Assembly: GCA_037178675.1 (NCBI GenBank) | Contig: JAYMGJ010000126.1 | Coordinates: forward strand, 62,001-126,000 | DNA length: 64,000 nucleotides | Origin: Scleroderma bovista | Taxonomy: Eukaryota; Basidiomycota; Agaricomycetes; Boletales; Sclerodermataceae | Direction of reading: 5' to 3' | Shown: piece after piece, positions 12,949-24,518 of the stretch | How positions within the stretch are numbered: position 1 is the stretch's first letter | Layout: each line of letters begins with the position of its first letter | Made by a program: the position numbers and the translations under genes | Notes under the pieces: model-generated | The model's database searches: none | Told to the model about the DNA's origin: nothing | Seen by the model: only the letters and a program-made list of their open reading frames with translations

Positions 12949-13532
12949 TTACCCAAATTTGAACAACTGTGTGTAGTGAATGGGGCTTGTCAAAGGAGTG
13001 AGGGCAATCTGGAATACATATTAAAGGCATGATCCACAACTAACATACAATAGATATACCTGACGGTCACAACCAGGTGCACCTCCTGGGTCAGTCCACG
13101 CGAGCGAAGAGTCGCCGTTGAAGAGAATGCTGAAATAAAGGGCACGTAAGTCACTCCTGCCATGATGTCGAGCATTGGACGCAGAAAGACTCACGTGAAA
13201 CCGTTGAGGTCTGGATGGAATGTGATCACCCAGTACCCGGAAGGATCCTTGTAGGATCCGAGTAAGCTTTGACCTGCGCACGGCCCGATATATCCACACT
13301 TGACCCGCATCTGGTAGTGGCAGTCCGGCTCTGCCACGTCTAAGGTGAGTGTGACCTGTGTGCTATGCTTCAGGATGGTCATTTGCTCTTGTGCTGTGAG
13401 ACCTACATCTGCCTTGACATTGTGAAGGACCACAACCTCCCCACAGACCCCTGAGAGACAGGTGTTGACGCCAGTGTCATCAGAGGCATAAATAGTATAG
13501 GTGCCAGGGGAAGGGTTGCAGGGCACGGACAT
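12949..13532 (-). CDS. Small protein, homologue of the 12069 gene
   Basis: Inverted paralogue of the gene at 12069-12653. The start at 13532 opens with a GTYTIYAS motif matching GRYKITAL in its partner. A CHYQMRVK stretch matches CTYSLFAN, YWVITFHPDLNGF matches the EWIITAHRENTY turn, and AWTDPGGAPGCDRQ matches the GWTDPGG block. Intron positions correspond. The second intron ends before 13120, and the last exon (13008-12949) contributes 19 codons and a TAA in phase. No signal peptide is seen. It has more cysteines (C-x6-C-LSGVC region) than its partner, so disulphide or metal binding is conceivable. Function unknown; the beta-trefoil resemblance is inference only. Confidence 0.65.
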
Positions 13533-15461
13533 GATGAAAGTGATGGGTAGAGTGTTGGCTCTAGGTAATCACTCACAGAGGGCCGCCTTTTTATCCACTG
13601 GCCGGTGCCATTTGGTCATGTATGCGTGGCTGCCACCCCCATTCAATGGGATGCCAAACTGAGATATAACGTACGTGCATTCTCGGCTGAGTGCACATAC
13701 TCCATGACATCCTATCGCTCATAAAAGTCCTTCTACGGGGCAGACCTGGACCACTTTATGTTCAACTGATTTTTCGCTTCGGACCACAAGAACAAGCTCC
13801 GTTTCCCCCTGACTAGAAACAGCACGTCAACGAGGCGTAATAGGACCTGTAGACTTACACTAAATGTCACATTGTCGGCATTATAGCCCAAGCCAGACTA
13901 GCTTTGCAGCTGGAATGATGCCTTTGTCTCCACCGAGCCGATTTAGTTCACGCAAGTAACGTGAAAGTGCGGTCACCTGGTACAGATTGATACCTTCGAT
14001 TGGGATGTACAAAGGCCTATCGTGAGAGCGCGTACTAACCCATTGAAAGCCTTTAGCTACGTGACAGACGTTGAGGGAGCTCCGAGCACCACCGGTAGCC
14101 AGTTTCCCGCTGTTCCGGAAATCCTACTATGCGCATGTGATCCGTTTGGGTTCGGTTCGGTTACGATGGAATTCCGAGACTTGTGCTTCCACGAGACTGA
14201 CAAGATGCATTCGCGTACCGTTCAAGCATATGGATTCACGGTCAGTGCTTTGCATACCACGAGGATGAATTGATCGTTGGATGGTGAGCCCAAGTTTGTT
14301 TCCTGCATTATTAGTAACGATAACATTTTGATTTTGCGTTATTCCTTTTGCGGCGACCACTGGAATGCTTAGGATAAAGATCAAAGCTTTGTTGGCCAAA
14401 AATCATGGGACCTTTGATGATTCTGATTATGGCGCCATGTTGGTAGTCAGACTCATCCATGGACCTGATGCATACGGTTAATGGAGACTAACGCTACTAT
14501 GCGTCTCAGTACTCAACAAAGCTCTGTAATTTTGAGCATGCCAAATAGAAGGACGGGACTAACCTTCGAAACACATGCGAACTACTGACTCGCACAGTAA
14601 AATGTAAAGACGGGCGATGCGTACCTTCGTAGTACGCCCCGACCACTACTAAGCACAGATGAGAGATTGAAAATAATACCGAGTACGTCAGAAACTGCGT
14701 GAAAATCTGGGCGCTCACCCGTGACCCCAACTGCACATAGGCACACGGCAACCACTGGCAGGCGACATGTGTGCCATTCGGCTGTTCTGATACACCTCAA
14801 GCTCGTAATACCGCTAGTGTCGGTATTAGCGTTGGTCGCTGATGATTGCGATGCTGATCGAGGCCGTGGACCGGGGTCATGGGTACGGTCAGAGGAGCCG
14901 CCTAAACAGCAGACATAGCACCTCATGGCGGAACGTCCGAACTGTGAGTTAGTTATTGCCCAGGCTTGGATCCGCATAGTGGCATCACATTCAGCGATAA
15001 TTCGGCATCGAGAGACGTTTTGCGCACGCAGTCTCCGGAGTGAAAGGTTCTCGGGTCTCTGTGGACACGAAGTAATATTAATACCCTCAGGGAGATATGG
15101 AACGGTCCCGTCGCTGTATGCATATGGACGTCCTGTGTAAGTTCGAAACGAGCGACCAGAGCAAGCGCAACTAGCCAGTTTATCTTGTGAATGGCCGTTG
15201 AGTGGGTGCTGTGGAGTGGAAAAATATGGAAGCGTGCCTGGCGACGGTGACTCGGACACGCTTTTCCAAGTTCCATGCGAGAACTGGCCGTCCTCGCTGC
15301 CCACTGCACTCTCCTCACGAGCTACACCATCTCCTTCAACCACCACGACCGAGGAGACGCGTCGACATGATTGACGAGACCCACCAGTATGTCGCAAAAA
15401 TCGCGTCTCACACACTTCTTGACGTGTCCACAGAGAAATACCATCGCTCGTCCATGCCGAG
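13533..15461. other. Intergenic, no supported gene
   Basis: Long minus-strand open frames occur here, notably about 14582-15469, but they lack motifs, have basidiomycete-unlike composition and overlap the 5' end of the C2H2 gene. The last 300 bases may hold an upstream exon of that gene (a plausible acceptor lies at about 15430), which I could not confirm. Confidence 0.4.
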
Positions 15462-16647
15462 ATGGACACGTACCCGCATTACATACCCGCCCTCGAACGC
15501 GAATTCGTACGTCTCCCAGCTGATTCTTTCACCAAGCCGTCGTATGTACACACATTTCCTTCTCACAGTGTTCCAACTTTGCCTGCTGCGGGCGCTCGCT
15601 TTCGGACCTCCATGAACTCGTCGACCATTTCGAAGAAGCACACACGCTCGTGCCGAATGCACGCGGAAAGATCTACCTTCATACATCGCCAACTTCCCCT
15701 GCTTCTTCGCTGTCCTCGACGTCCTCGCTCTCATCTACATCGTCCGACGGAAGTGATTCTTCTGTGGGCTTTCCGCTTGATCCAGGTCATGTGTTTGATG
15801 CTGTCATCGTGCCGCCTGACCAGCCCGCTGGTGAGTATGACGCCGCGTCGCGCTCCCAAGACACCACCGCCGACTCCCCGTGTATTCCTATGAGTGAACA
15901 AGGATGCTCCACTGGTCCAGCGAGTGCATCCACCAAAAGCCCCCCCAGCAGTGCCAATTCGCCACCATCCAGTGGGGGTGAGACGCCCCACCCGTGCATA
16001 TCGTCGGATCTTCTTTCTTCCTCTTCCCGTCATGAGGAGCTGTGCTTGCCGCCTTGGCTATGTTCAGGTGGTTCCGTTGACCGCTCCCTTCATCTCGACG
16101 CTGGTCGCCAGCCACGTAATCACCGCCCCCATGATCACCGTCCTGCTCAGCCATGCGACCAGCAGCATCCCCTGCCCGAAGTGCACCAGAACACCGGACC
16201 GTCAGCGCCACGCCCTTCTTCCAGAGGAGAAGATAGACGACGCCAGCGTACACGGGCACGCATGCGGGTGGTCGTACCGCGCGACAGACGAGACGGGCTG
16301 TTGAGGTGTCCGGTGAGTGCAGACTTTTCGCGTGGTATGATGAGACGTGTGTGCTTAAGCCTCGTCGATGCGACGCGGGGGTATGTAGACACAGGGTTGT
16401 ACAAAGGTGGGGTTTCTTCCACATGTGCGTATCATTGTACTGACCCAGCTCTTCTCCCTAATCGGTTTTCGTCCCCCTTGATCCGGTGTCCTACTCCAAC
16501 TTCGGCTACGGATGTCAATAGACATATCTCCATCCAAACGGGCTCAAATACCACCTCGAGAAAGGGACATGCTCGTTCGATCCATCGGAGCGCTGCTATG
16601 GCCGTGAGCAGACCCACGACGACGACGGTGTCGGTCCGGGGAAATGA
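15462..16647 (+). CDS. C2H2 zinc-finger protein, SFP1-like
   Basis: Putative nuclear transcription regulator, 310 codons. Exons are 15462-15506, 15569-16312, 16389-16406 and 16522-16647, and all phases are zero. The first finger follows the first intron: a CSNFACCG motif, then LHELVDHFEEAH, so two Cys plus His-x5-His. The second finger is assembled from three exons: RCP, then TQGCTK from an 18-nt exon, then TYLHPNGLKYHLEKGTC. Together these give C-x4-C-x12-H-x5-C, the pattern of the SFP1 finger ending in Cys. Between them is a Ser/Pro-rich linker. Read without splicing, the second finger would be interrupted by an in-frame TAG at 16519, so the micro-exon is needed. Further exons upstream of 15462 are possible. 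Target genes are unknown. Confidence 0.78.
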
Positions 16648-18369
16648 ATATGGTGAATCTATTAACATTCATGCCAGCGTTGTGCTAATACTAGGAACGA
16701 AAAGGACATTTTCTGCCAGTTCATTGCGAGCTGGTGATTAGGCTTTCAAATTGACGTCCTTAACTTAGTTTTTTTTTTTTTTTTTTTCGTGCTATTCCAC
16801 ATAATCACTGATACCCCCTCTCTCCTCGCTTGACAAGTTTATGTGAAGTTGCAGAGTATTTCCGAGATATCCACGGTGCGACGGCACCCTACGGTACCAT
16901 ATAAATATAATTCAAATACATAGGTCCATCGTTCGTTCGCGAATTCTTCTGCTGTTTTGTCCGCTCACCTACATACATACTGTGCGCGATATTAGCAATT
17001 GGGTCGATTTTTGAAATCTTGGCATCATTGGCGTTAATACGTGCGTTGTGGGTCCATGATTGATCGGGTGACCTTTTTAACCTGGGTTCCTTTCCACCGC
17101 TAACGCTTATCCACGAACGCCAGATGCAATATGGACCATGATTGATCGCGGTAGACATGCATGTGGTCATGAGTATGATGCGCTATTGGTGTTACCTTCC
17201 CGTATCTAAATGATCCAGTGATTCAAAGGGTCCGCTCGGATGTGCATATCGTACTACCAGCTCCCCTCGAACAACACACTACTCCAGGTCTCCCGATTTT
17301 CAGTTCGGCCCAGCTCTGGTAAGCTTGAATTAGCTCTCCCGATGCGATATTGGACAGAACACGTCGTCGTGTGAGCCTATCGGGACCATCCATTGAAAAA
17401 CCCACTCGAATGCACGTGTTTTGACAAATAAATCGGTGAAAATATTTTCAGAGATAATGCCAAAAATGGGAACAAGGGGCTTCCGAGTGGCGCCGGTAGA
17501 CTGGGGGACACTCGGCGAGAGGAATTCAATCAGAGGAGCAAGTGAATTGAAGTGCCTACACAGAGTGCTCCTAGTATGGGTACCTTAATTGTACCTGGCC
17601 TGGTACTCCGTGGTGGTAGTAGTCTACTTTGAAACGGAAACAATATCAGAACTTGACATCACAGCCGTTCGGTCAGGCTCAGCCATCTTCCGACAGTCCC
17701 GTCGTTTGACTGTGTGGCCCACCTTTGCTCTCCCCACCTCTTGGATACCTCCCCCGTCTCTCGATTCCCCCCCTCCGCAGGTCCCATTGACAAGTTTGAT
17801 CTGCCAGCGGGTGTCAAGCTCTGTGGTCGTGTCGCCAGATCAAATCGACCTGTCGGGCCATCTCGACGTTGCGACCTCCGTTTTTTTTGGCGGGGAAAGC
17901 CATTTTTCCGCTTTGCCCAATCACGACCATACACACCCACAGCTGCGGGTTCACCGCTGACGAACTCGGCTGCACGAACGGTGTTGATCCGGACTCGTCC
18001 TTCTCACAAGTTCTCCAGTTGTTGAAACCCGTCGTATCTTGTTTCCTTCCCTCGGGTGCTTGTTATTACTTCTGCTCACAGGGAGCCTCGTCTTGAGGAT
18101 TACCTAGTTGAGTTTGGGAGGTACGTTCCTTCGGGCTAATCGTTTTTGCTTCTTGCTGAGATCTTTTTGACGTCAGTCGACGCTCAGCCAACTTTCACGT
18201 TCCCCCCGTCTTCTTGTGCCTGTGGGCTCTGGGCGCCCGTTCTTCGTGGTTCACTCTTGGTAGTCACACCCGTGGTCCAGCCATCAGGCCCCACTGGCTT
18301 TACAGGCTCATCCACAAGGGTCTCGGTTATTTAGCAACGACAACTCCCGACTTGTAACGATTGGTGGGG
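16648..18369. other. Intergenic region with poly-T tract
   Basis: Carries an uninterrupted 19-base T run at 16769-16787 shortly after the C2H2 stop. The region from about 17600 to 18369 is pyrimidine-rich and looks like a long 5' leader or promoter for the following regulator. No gene model was supported. Confidence 0.45.
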
Positions 18370-21300
18370 ATGCTGACGAGTTTCCCCGCTCCTGTGCTCT
18401 CTGTTACGGCAGACGCTGTGAAGGATCTCCAAGGTCATGAAGCACTCTCTGGGCTGTGGACGTGTGCGTTTCGGTTTCGCTCTATCATTTAGTTTCATGG
18501 TTCTAATCAGTTTTCGTGGCTTGGCTCCGATGCTTCCGTTTTTTCTTGGCAACTTGCAAAACCTCTCATAACGCCTCCGATCCGCACGAACAGTGTTCAC
18601 CAAGTGCAAAGAGTCTCTCGAGGATGGACGCAGGCTGGAGAACATCTCGTGGCGGTTGTGGCATCGTGAGCTCGTCCAGGCTCAGGTCAAGGCCCAGTCA
18701 TCACCGTCGTCGAGCTCTGTCGCTTGTCCTTCTTATCAGCCCCTCACACCCGTGTCGATGACGCCCAGTCAACTGGATGATTCGGGTCGTTCTTCGCCCA
18801 CACCCTCCGAGTTGCCTTTCCATCCAAATACTGCTGACGTCGTGATGCCCTCTTGTCCCCAACTGAACACGAGAGGTGAGCAGTGCGGTTGTTTCCCTTG
18901 TCGGGTACTTACTCAATGCCTTCCCCGCTGCTGTCACGACTTGTCGACGTGTCGTGCTATTCCCAATTTGGATGCGAATGCGGGGTTGCAGATGCCCTTG
19001 CCGCTTTGGGACTTCCTTCCCCCACCAGCGATCGAGATCGAGATCGGCCCGTCCCGCCGCCCGATGCCTTCGTTCCACTCATGGCGGGGGACTCGACAAG
19101 CTCGTCGCTGGCGAAAAGTCTCAAGTCCCACTGTGTCGGTCGCGTCATCGTCGAAATGCTTCCACATCACTTGGATATACCCAAACCCCAGCAGCGCGTC
19201 GCATCGACGACCCCAACGCGCTGTCATCAACGACCAATCTCGCCCGCGCCTTCCCATGCATCACAGGCATCATACGAGCCACCTCCATCGCCATCAACAC
19301 CATATCATCATTCTACGTCACTCGCATCGCATGAACAAACACAAGCACCTCCCACATCTACATCTTCATCACCCTCACGTCCACATATGCAATCACAGGC
19401 GCATTTCATTCCACAAACAGTACTTCACACCGTTTTCGGGGCCCACAATGACAAAAACGATACCCTCCAAACCCAGGTGTTTCCTCCTGTCGTCCACCTA
19501 CCCTCAACGCCACCCTCAAATACTACGACTGTCGCGACTGTCACTCCATCTGTCTCTGTCTCTGGCTCCCATCCGACCGACCAAGGCACCGCCGGAACAA
19601 GTACCACTGCGATGGCGCCATACGCGTTCCCGCGTGTCGTCGTTGTGAACCCTACTCCTCATCCTACACCACCCACGACGCCTATCCTCGGTGGCACTGC
19701 CGCTCCGTGCGACGTGGCGTTCGACGGTGGTGGCCCAGGCAAGGCCCGATCATCATCACAGTCGTCCCATCTTTTGCCTCCGTTGCCTCTCCCGGGTCCA
19801 GCTGTCCTTTCGGGCGGCGCAGGTACGGGACTGCGGGTGCCTCAGGGACCACTGCTGTCCCAAGCCAATAATCACCCGTCGTTCACTACTGCCACCACTG
19901 CTTTTCCTTATTCGCCTGTTCCTGACACGTCGTCATCGCTGTCTTCGACTCGGCCCGCGGACACGGACGCGACCTCGACATTCGGTGCGGGTATGGATGT
20001 GTCTATGGCGCGTACACCTGGCGAGACGCGTCGGTTCTTCTTGCAGCAGTCTCCCGAGGAAATATCACCTGACCCGGACGGAACCAAGCCGCATCAACAG
20101 CGAGATAGCAGTCGGGATAGCAGGAGCGTGTGCTCGCCTGTCAATGAGGGAAAATCAGACATATCTCCGGGCGAAGACAAGGACGGGGGTAATACGAGAC
20201 GCACGAGTGTGGATGGGCCTGGGCGTGGTGCTGGTCGTTTGTCGTCTGGGAGATTACAGCGCAGTCGGCAGGGTCGTCATGTGCATATAGCATCCAAGAC
20301 GAAGATGAAGACGAGTGCCGTGGTGAAGGAGAAGGGAAAGGAGCATGTGTTGTGTGCGGAGCCTGAGCAGTTTGTTCAGGATGACCACCACCAGCATGAG
20401 GATGGGGATGAAGACCAAAATGAGGACGAGGAAGTCGAGGAATGCGATAAACGATCAGCTGTGACGAACAATACGGCGTCACGCATGCAGAGGGGTAAGG
20501 GGAAGGATGCGGGGGTCGGAGCCGGCAAGGTGTCAGCGGCGCGGCTGAGACGGACGCATTCTGCAAGACATCCCCTCGGGCATGGTCATGGTCCTGTAGC
20601 ACCGCTGATGCAGAAGCGGTCATCTACGCACGAAGCCAAGCACCAGCCCCATCCACATCACCTGCAGTTCCACAAGCCGCAACAACATAAAGCCACCTTT
20701 AACGTCGGTTCACCGTCTTCGGGTGGATCCAAGTCGACGCAGTCCACGGCCCCTGTGTATTACGATCAGGATGGCGCACGTGCTCCGGCGAAGATGAGGG
20801 GCCCGACCGCTGACACATCAACTCAACCCCCTCTTCCACCTCCCTTAATGGCGCCTGATGCAGCTGGCGGCCTATCCAATGGTTACGCTATGCAGGACAA
20901 TGCCGCGATCACCACGAACACGCATAAGGACATCCATTCTAATGCGATGGTAAGCACGCATCAGGCCGATAACGTTCAGCCGAATGGTGTGCAGCAGTCT
21001 CATCAGGGGCGTAAGACCATTGTAGTGGCGAGCACCTCGGAGGAATACGAGACCACCGATGGATCTGATTCCGAGTGGGCGTCGGAGGAGGTGGATGACG
21101 CAGACGCAGAGAAGAAACGCCAGGCGAAGGGTGCCAAAAATAAGTCCCATGTGGCACCTCCCAAACCGAAGGATCCCTCCTCTAAACCCAATTCGACGCC
21201 CAAAGCCACGGAAGAGACACGTCTGTGCGAAGCGGCGCTCGAGGCGCAGCGCCAGCGAGAGATGTTTGCTAAAGTCCCCAAGCGATCGTACTCAAATCTG

Positions 21301-22326
21301 AACAGGACCCAGTCGGGGTTGCTTTCCCAGCTTATGAATCCGAATCCGGCAGTTCTCCCCGCTGGTCATCATCCGTACCGGCCAACTCGATCATCTCAGG
21401 ACATTGGAAAGGTGGGGTTGACGATGACGCAGATGCAAGCACCGAGTCAGGGTCTAGTGCAAGGTCAGATGCAGGGTCGCAGTGAGCATCCGAACCATGT
21501 TCCGCAAGCACGGGTTCCCCAGCGGAGTAATAGTGCGTTCGCAGCCCCAACGACGCGTCTCTCGACGAGCAAGAGTGCCGCTGCGCTTCCCATGGCTGCG
21601 CAGGTGACGGCGATCAGCAGCTCCAAGCCTGGGAAGACCGAGAAAAATGGAGGATATCGTCCCAAGGGCCGGCCACAGGAAGAGGAGATGGAAGATGATA
21701 GCGGGGAAGAGAACGAGCATGATCAGATCCCCGTTTCGAGGAGCGTGGCACAGGAGAAACTGCAGGCCTTAATGACACGCCGCTCTTCACGGCAGCACCA
21801 CCACCACCACCAGGAGCAGAGGCCGGGCGACGCGCATACGAGCCTGTTGGTTGCGGTCGTCACGAACTATGTACCGGGTGGTTCAGCAGCTACCACTACT
21901 GCCGCATCAGCATCGAATACGGTAGCCATGGCCACGCCAACACCGATTCCACTGGGACACCCGTACAATCTTCCCGCGCCTGCACCCCCGATGACGCCGC
22001 GCACAACGAGACGGCGGATGCTGAGGACGGAGTTGTCGGAGAGCATGCGAAGGCAGCTGTTGTGGGAACGACAGGTGAGCAGCACGACTAATCCTGCTGC
22101 TGCTGCCCGGCGCACGAGTCAGGGGGGGCTTGGAAGTATGCGGCCGCTCACTACGACGACGACACCTGAGGCGGCGACTCCCGCGCGTGGGGGGACCGGT
22201 CATGGTTCGAGTGGGGCTGGTGGACATACGAATGCGAATGCGAACGAGGACAGAGAGGAGAGGAGACGGAGGGTATTGTCTAGGAATTGGACGTGGGCGG
22301 ATGATTATCACTTTGCGGGATGGTAG
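18370..22326 (+). CDS. GATA_AreA-like / DUF3295 regulatory protein
   Basis: Large, mostly disordered regulator of about 1,236 residues from exons 18370-18463, 18594-18875 and 18992-22326, whose lengths sum to a whole number of codons. Residues about 28-55 read LWTLFTKCKESLEDGRRLEN plus ISWRLWHRE, the conserved core of the AreA N-terminal GATA-like domain (PF08550), also found in yeast Mks1-type proteins. The C-terminal third carries DUF3295 hallmarks: KVPKRSYSNLNRTQSGLLSQ near residue 890, HHPYRPTRSSQD, ELSESMRRQLLWERQ, and a terminal TWADDYHFAGW. No zinc finger is present, so it is probably a cofactor in nitrogen or stress signalling rather than a DNA binder; that role is inferred from the family. 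The centre is rich in Ser, Pro, Thr and His. The second intron's acceptor (18991) is the least certain border. Confidence 0.85.
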
Positions 22327-22953
22327 TTCTCTTCGTGGGCTAGGTGTGCGGTGTCGGATATGGTATGTGCCCCGCATATCATCATTCTCGCATGTAAATT
22401 CTGATCTATTTCCCCCCCTCACTTAGTCGTGGCGAAACTCACAAACGCTTGCTTTGGGGGTCGTGATTTGTATGTACCTAAGCATTTCTTTTTTACCATC
22501 TTTTTTTTTTCTCTCTTGCTTTGCATCTTTCCGGTCTATCCCCTCCTTTTTTTTTTTACTTTGGTATCTCAATCGCAAGCCTACGCACATCGCATGTTTT
22601 TTTTTTCTCTCTCTCTATCTCGCGTCGTCGTCTCTCTCTCTTACATTTGTCATTTACGATGTAACATTAAGTCCGGCAGCATAGTGTGTATATACATAAT
22701 TTGTGGTGTAGGTAGCATGGAAAGTATTTGTTGGCTTTTGAGGCCTGCTCCCTTGCCTTTGAATGAGTCTGACCTAGACAAATTTCCCCATCAATGTTTC
22801 ACACAATACCACATTGGTATACTACACTGCTCGTATATAGGGGTCCACACTTTGCCTCCATAGTGCATGCTTGTCTGGATCACCGTTGATAGAGAAATCA
22901 CATGACATTTCAATCTTTCCAAAAACAGTTTACAGCGATTGTCCGTTTATTAT
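22327..22953. other. Convergent intergenic spacer
   Basis: Pyrimidine tracts of 8-11 T and CT repeats at 22490-22635, probably 3' UTR of the upstream regulator. Small open frames here have extreme Phe/Ser composition and are not credible genes. Confidence 0.5.
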
Positions 22954-24157
22954 CTACCATGAGTGGTGGCCGCCGCTCACGATGATACTGCGGACTCCAT
23001 GTCAGCACATACATGTAGGTAACAGAACACTGTAGCGACACTCACTCGCTTCCAGTGCAGAAGGTTGATGCGTCAGATGCCAGCCATGTTACAACGCCAC
23101 GAAGTTCGTCGGGCCTTCCAAGTCGTCCAAGTGGGTTCATGCTTGACCACTTGTCAAACAAATGCGGCTGCTTATCCAAATACGCCGCAGTCATTCTATC
23201 CCACCAGTGCCAATCAGGAATGACAACTTCAAGAACGCATCACACCCACTGTGTGTATATATGTCCAGGTGACAGAGTATTGACACGAATCTTGTTCACC
23301 CCCAGCTCGCACGCCATGCTGCGAGCCATTTGCAACACAGCAGACTTGGACGAGTTATATGAAACCCATGCATGATCCTGCAGTACTCGAGTCAATCATG
23401 TGCATGTTTCAAGCGAGGCTGGCTCCGTCTTACTCTGTTCGTAATGCTTCCGGACATCGAGGCGATCAGTATGATACTGCCTCCATTTCCAAAACGTGCC
23501 ATTTGCCGGCCAGCAGCCTGGGCCGTGAACAAAACCCCAGTCGTATTCACGTCCATGACCTAGAACGTTGCATCAGTGATACTTGGCCAATCAAGTCAGT
23601 ACTCTTCCCATGCACCTCACGGAATTCTTCCCCCGGATACTCCAAACAATCTTTGTGGGCCTTGAGGATGCCAGCAGCAGCGATGCAAATATCCATCCTT
23701 CGTTCCTTGTTCCCGATCTCTTCCGCTTTCTTCCACAGCAATTCTTGGTCACGCACGTCTGCTGAAAAGTACTCCAGCCTTGAGTTGTTCCCCAGCCTGC
23801 TCACATACTCCCGAGATGCGATGAACTCCTCCGAAGGTTCCTCCGGTAAATCAAAGCAATATACTGCTCGAGCCCCTGCCTCACATAGTGCAATCGCCAT
23901 TTCCAGTCCAAGGCCCCGATTACCGCCTGAAACCAGTGCGACACGATCCGTCAAGGCAAATTCGTCGAAGATCTTTGGCCGTGGCTGGATTGTGGGGTTG
24001 ACCTTGGCTTCCAAGGCGGCTTCGATACCCAGAGGACCAATGGGTGATGCAGATTGTGCCTTCGCTCTCCTGAACGAGAGTCATGAGTATGATAGCCATG
24101 TTAATCCGTCTAAGCTAGATAGGCTCCTTCAACTTACTGACGGACTTCAGACGCCAT
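22954..24157 (-). CDS. Short-chain dehydrogenase/reductase (polyol/sorbose-reductase type)
   Basis: Classical SDR oxidoreductase, NAD(P)-dependent and probably cytosolic. The start at 24157 encodes MASEVRQ before an intron; following exons end at about 23590, 23423, 23245 and 23052, and the final exon gives DIIVSGGHHSW with a stop at 22954. Seen motifs are the cofactor glycine motif SGGNRGLGLEMA near residue 55, AAAG in place of the usual NAG, catalytic Ser in IASMSGS, catalytic Tyr-x3-Lys in YNSSK, and the PG motif in LSPGHIYTQM. The sequence around YCFDLPEEP and the overall architecture resemble D-arabinitol dehydrogenase and sorbose reductase-like fungal SDRs. Substrate cannot be fixed by reading. 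All five introns use GT-AG borders. Confidence 0.88.
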
Positions 24158-24518
24158 TATAGGGTGCTGAACGATAGATGTCGTATACAAGGAGCAACCT
24201 GGATCTAGACGATCACTTTATATCAACTCCACTGATAGCGGAGTCCGTAAACCTGATCGCAACCACGGTCCAGCTGACCACCCTGAGCCTGCTTCTGATA
24301 TCGATATACTTATGAATGCCATAGCTGTTGGGCATCCCCTCCGATCATCCTGATCATCTGTTGAACAGAAGGTCTCTCGCTATCCTCGATTCTCACTTCG
24401 GCACTGTCTCGAAGATGTTCAATCACCGTGCAATGAGAGATACAGAAGTGATCAGCGTTTAGTGGCACTGCAAAACATCTCATACAGTAAGCAAGCAAGA
24501 TAAGAAACAAGTGCTGCC
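24158..24518. other. Short intergenic spacer
   Basis: Lies between the SDR start and the 3' end of the membrane gene. A minus-strand open frame at 24310-24510 continues the direction of the membrane gene but adds no recognisable motif; it may be 3' UTR. Confidence 0.4.

Noticed and set aside
14582..15469. A 295-codon minus-strand open frame
   Set aside because: It overlaps the start of the C2H2 gene, has no motif, and its composition (scattered Cys, Arg, Ser) looks like an antisense shadow.
16519..16521. In-frame TAG just before the second zinc finger, suggesting a pseudogene
   Set aside because: The trinucleotide is the end of a valid intron (CAATAG); splicing through the 18-nt exon removes it and gives a perfect finger.
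16769..16787. Poly-T run as a possible retroposon tail
   Set aside because: No adjacent reverse-transcribed gene, target-site duplication or element body was found; a simple homopolymer is enough.
22429..22863. Plus-strand frame of 144 codons rich in Phe and Leu
   Set aside because: Created by poly-T and CT tracts in a 3' UTR; no motif and no splice partners.
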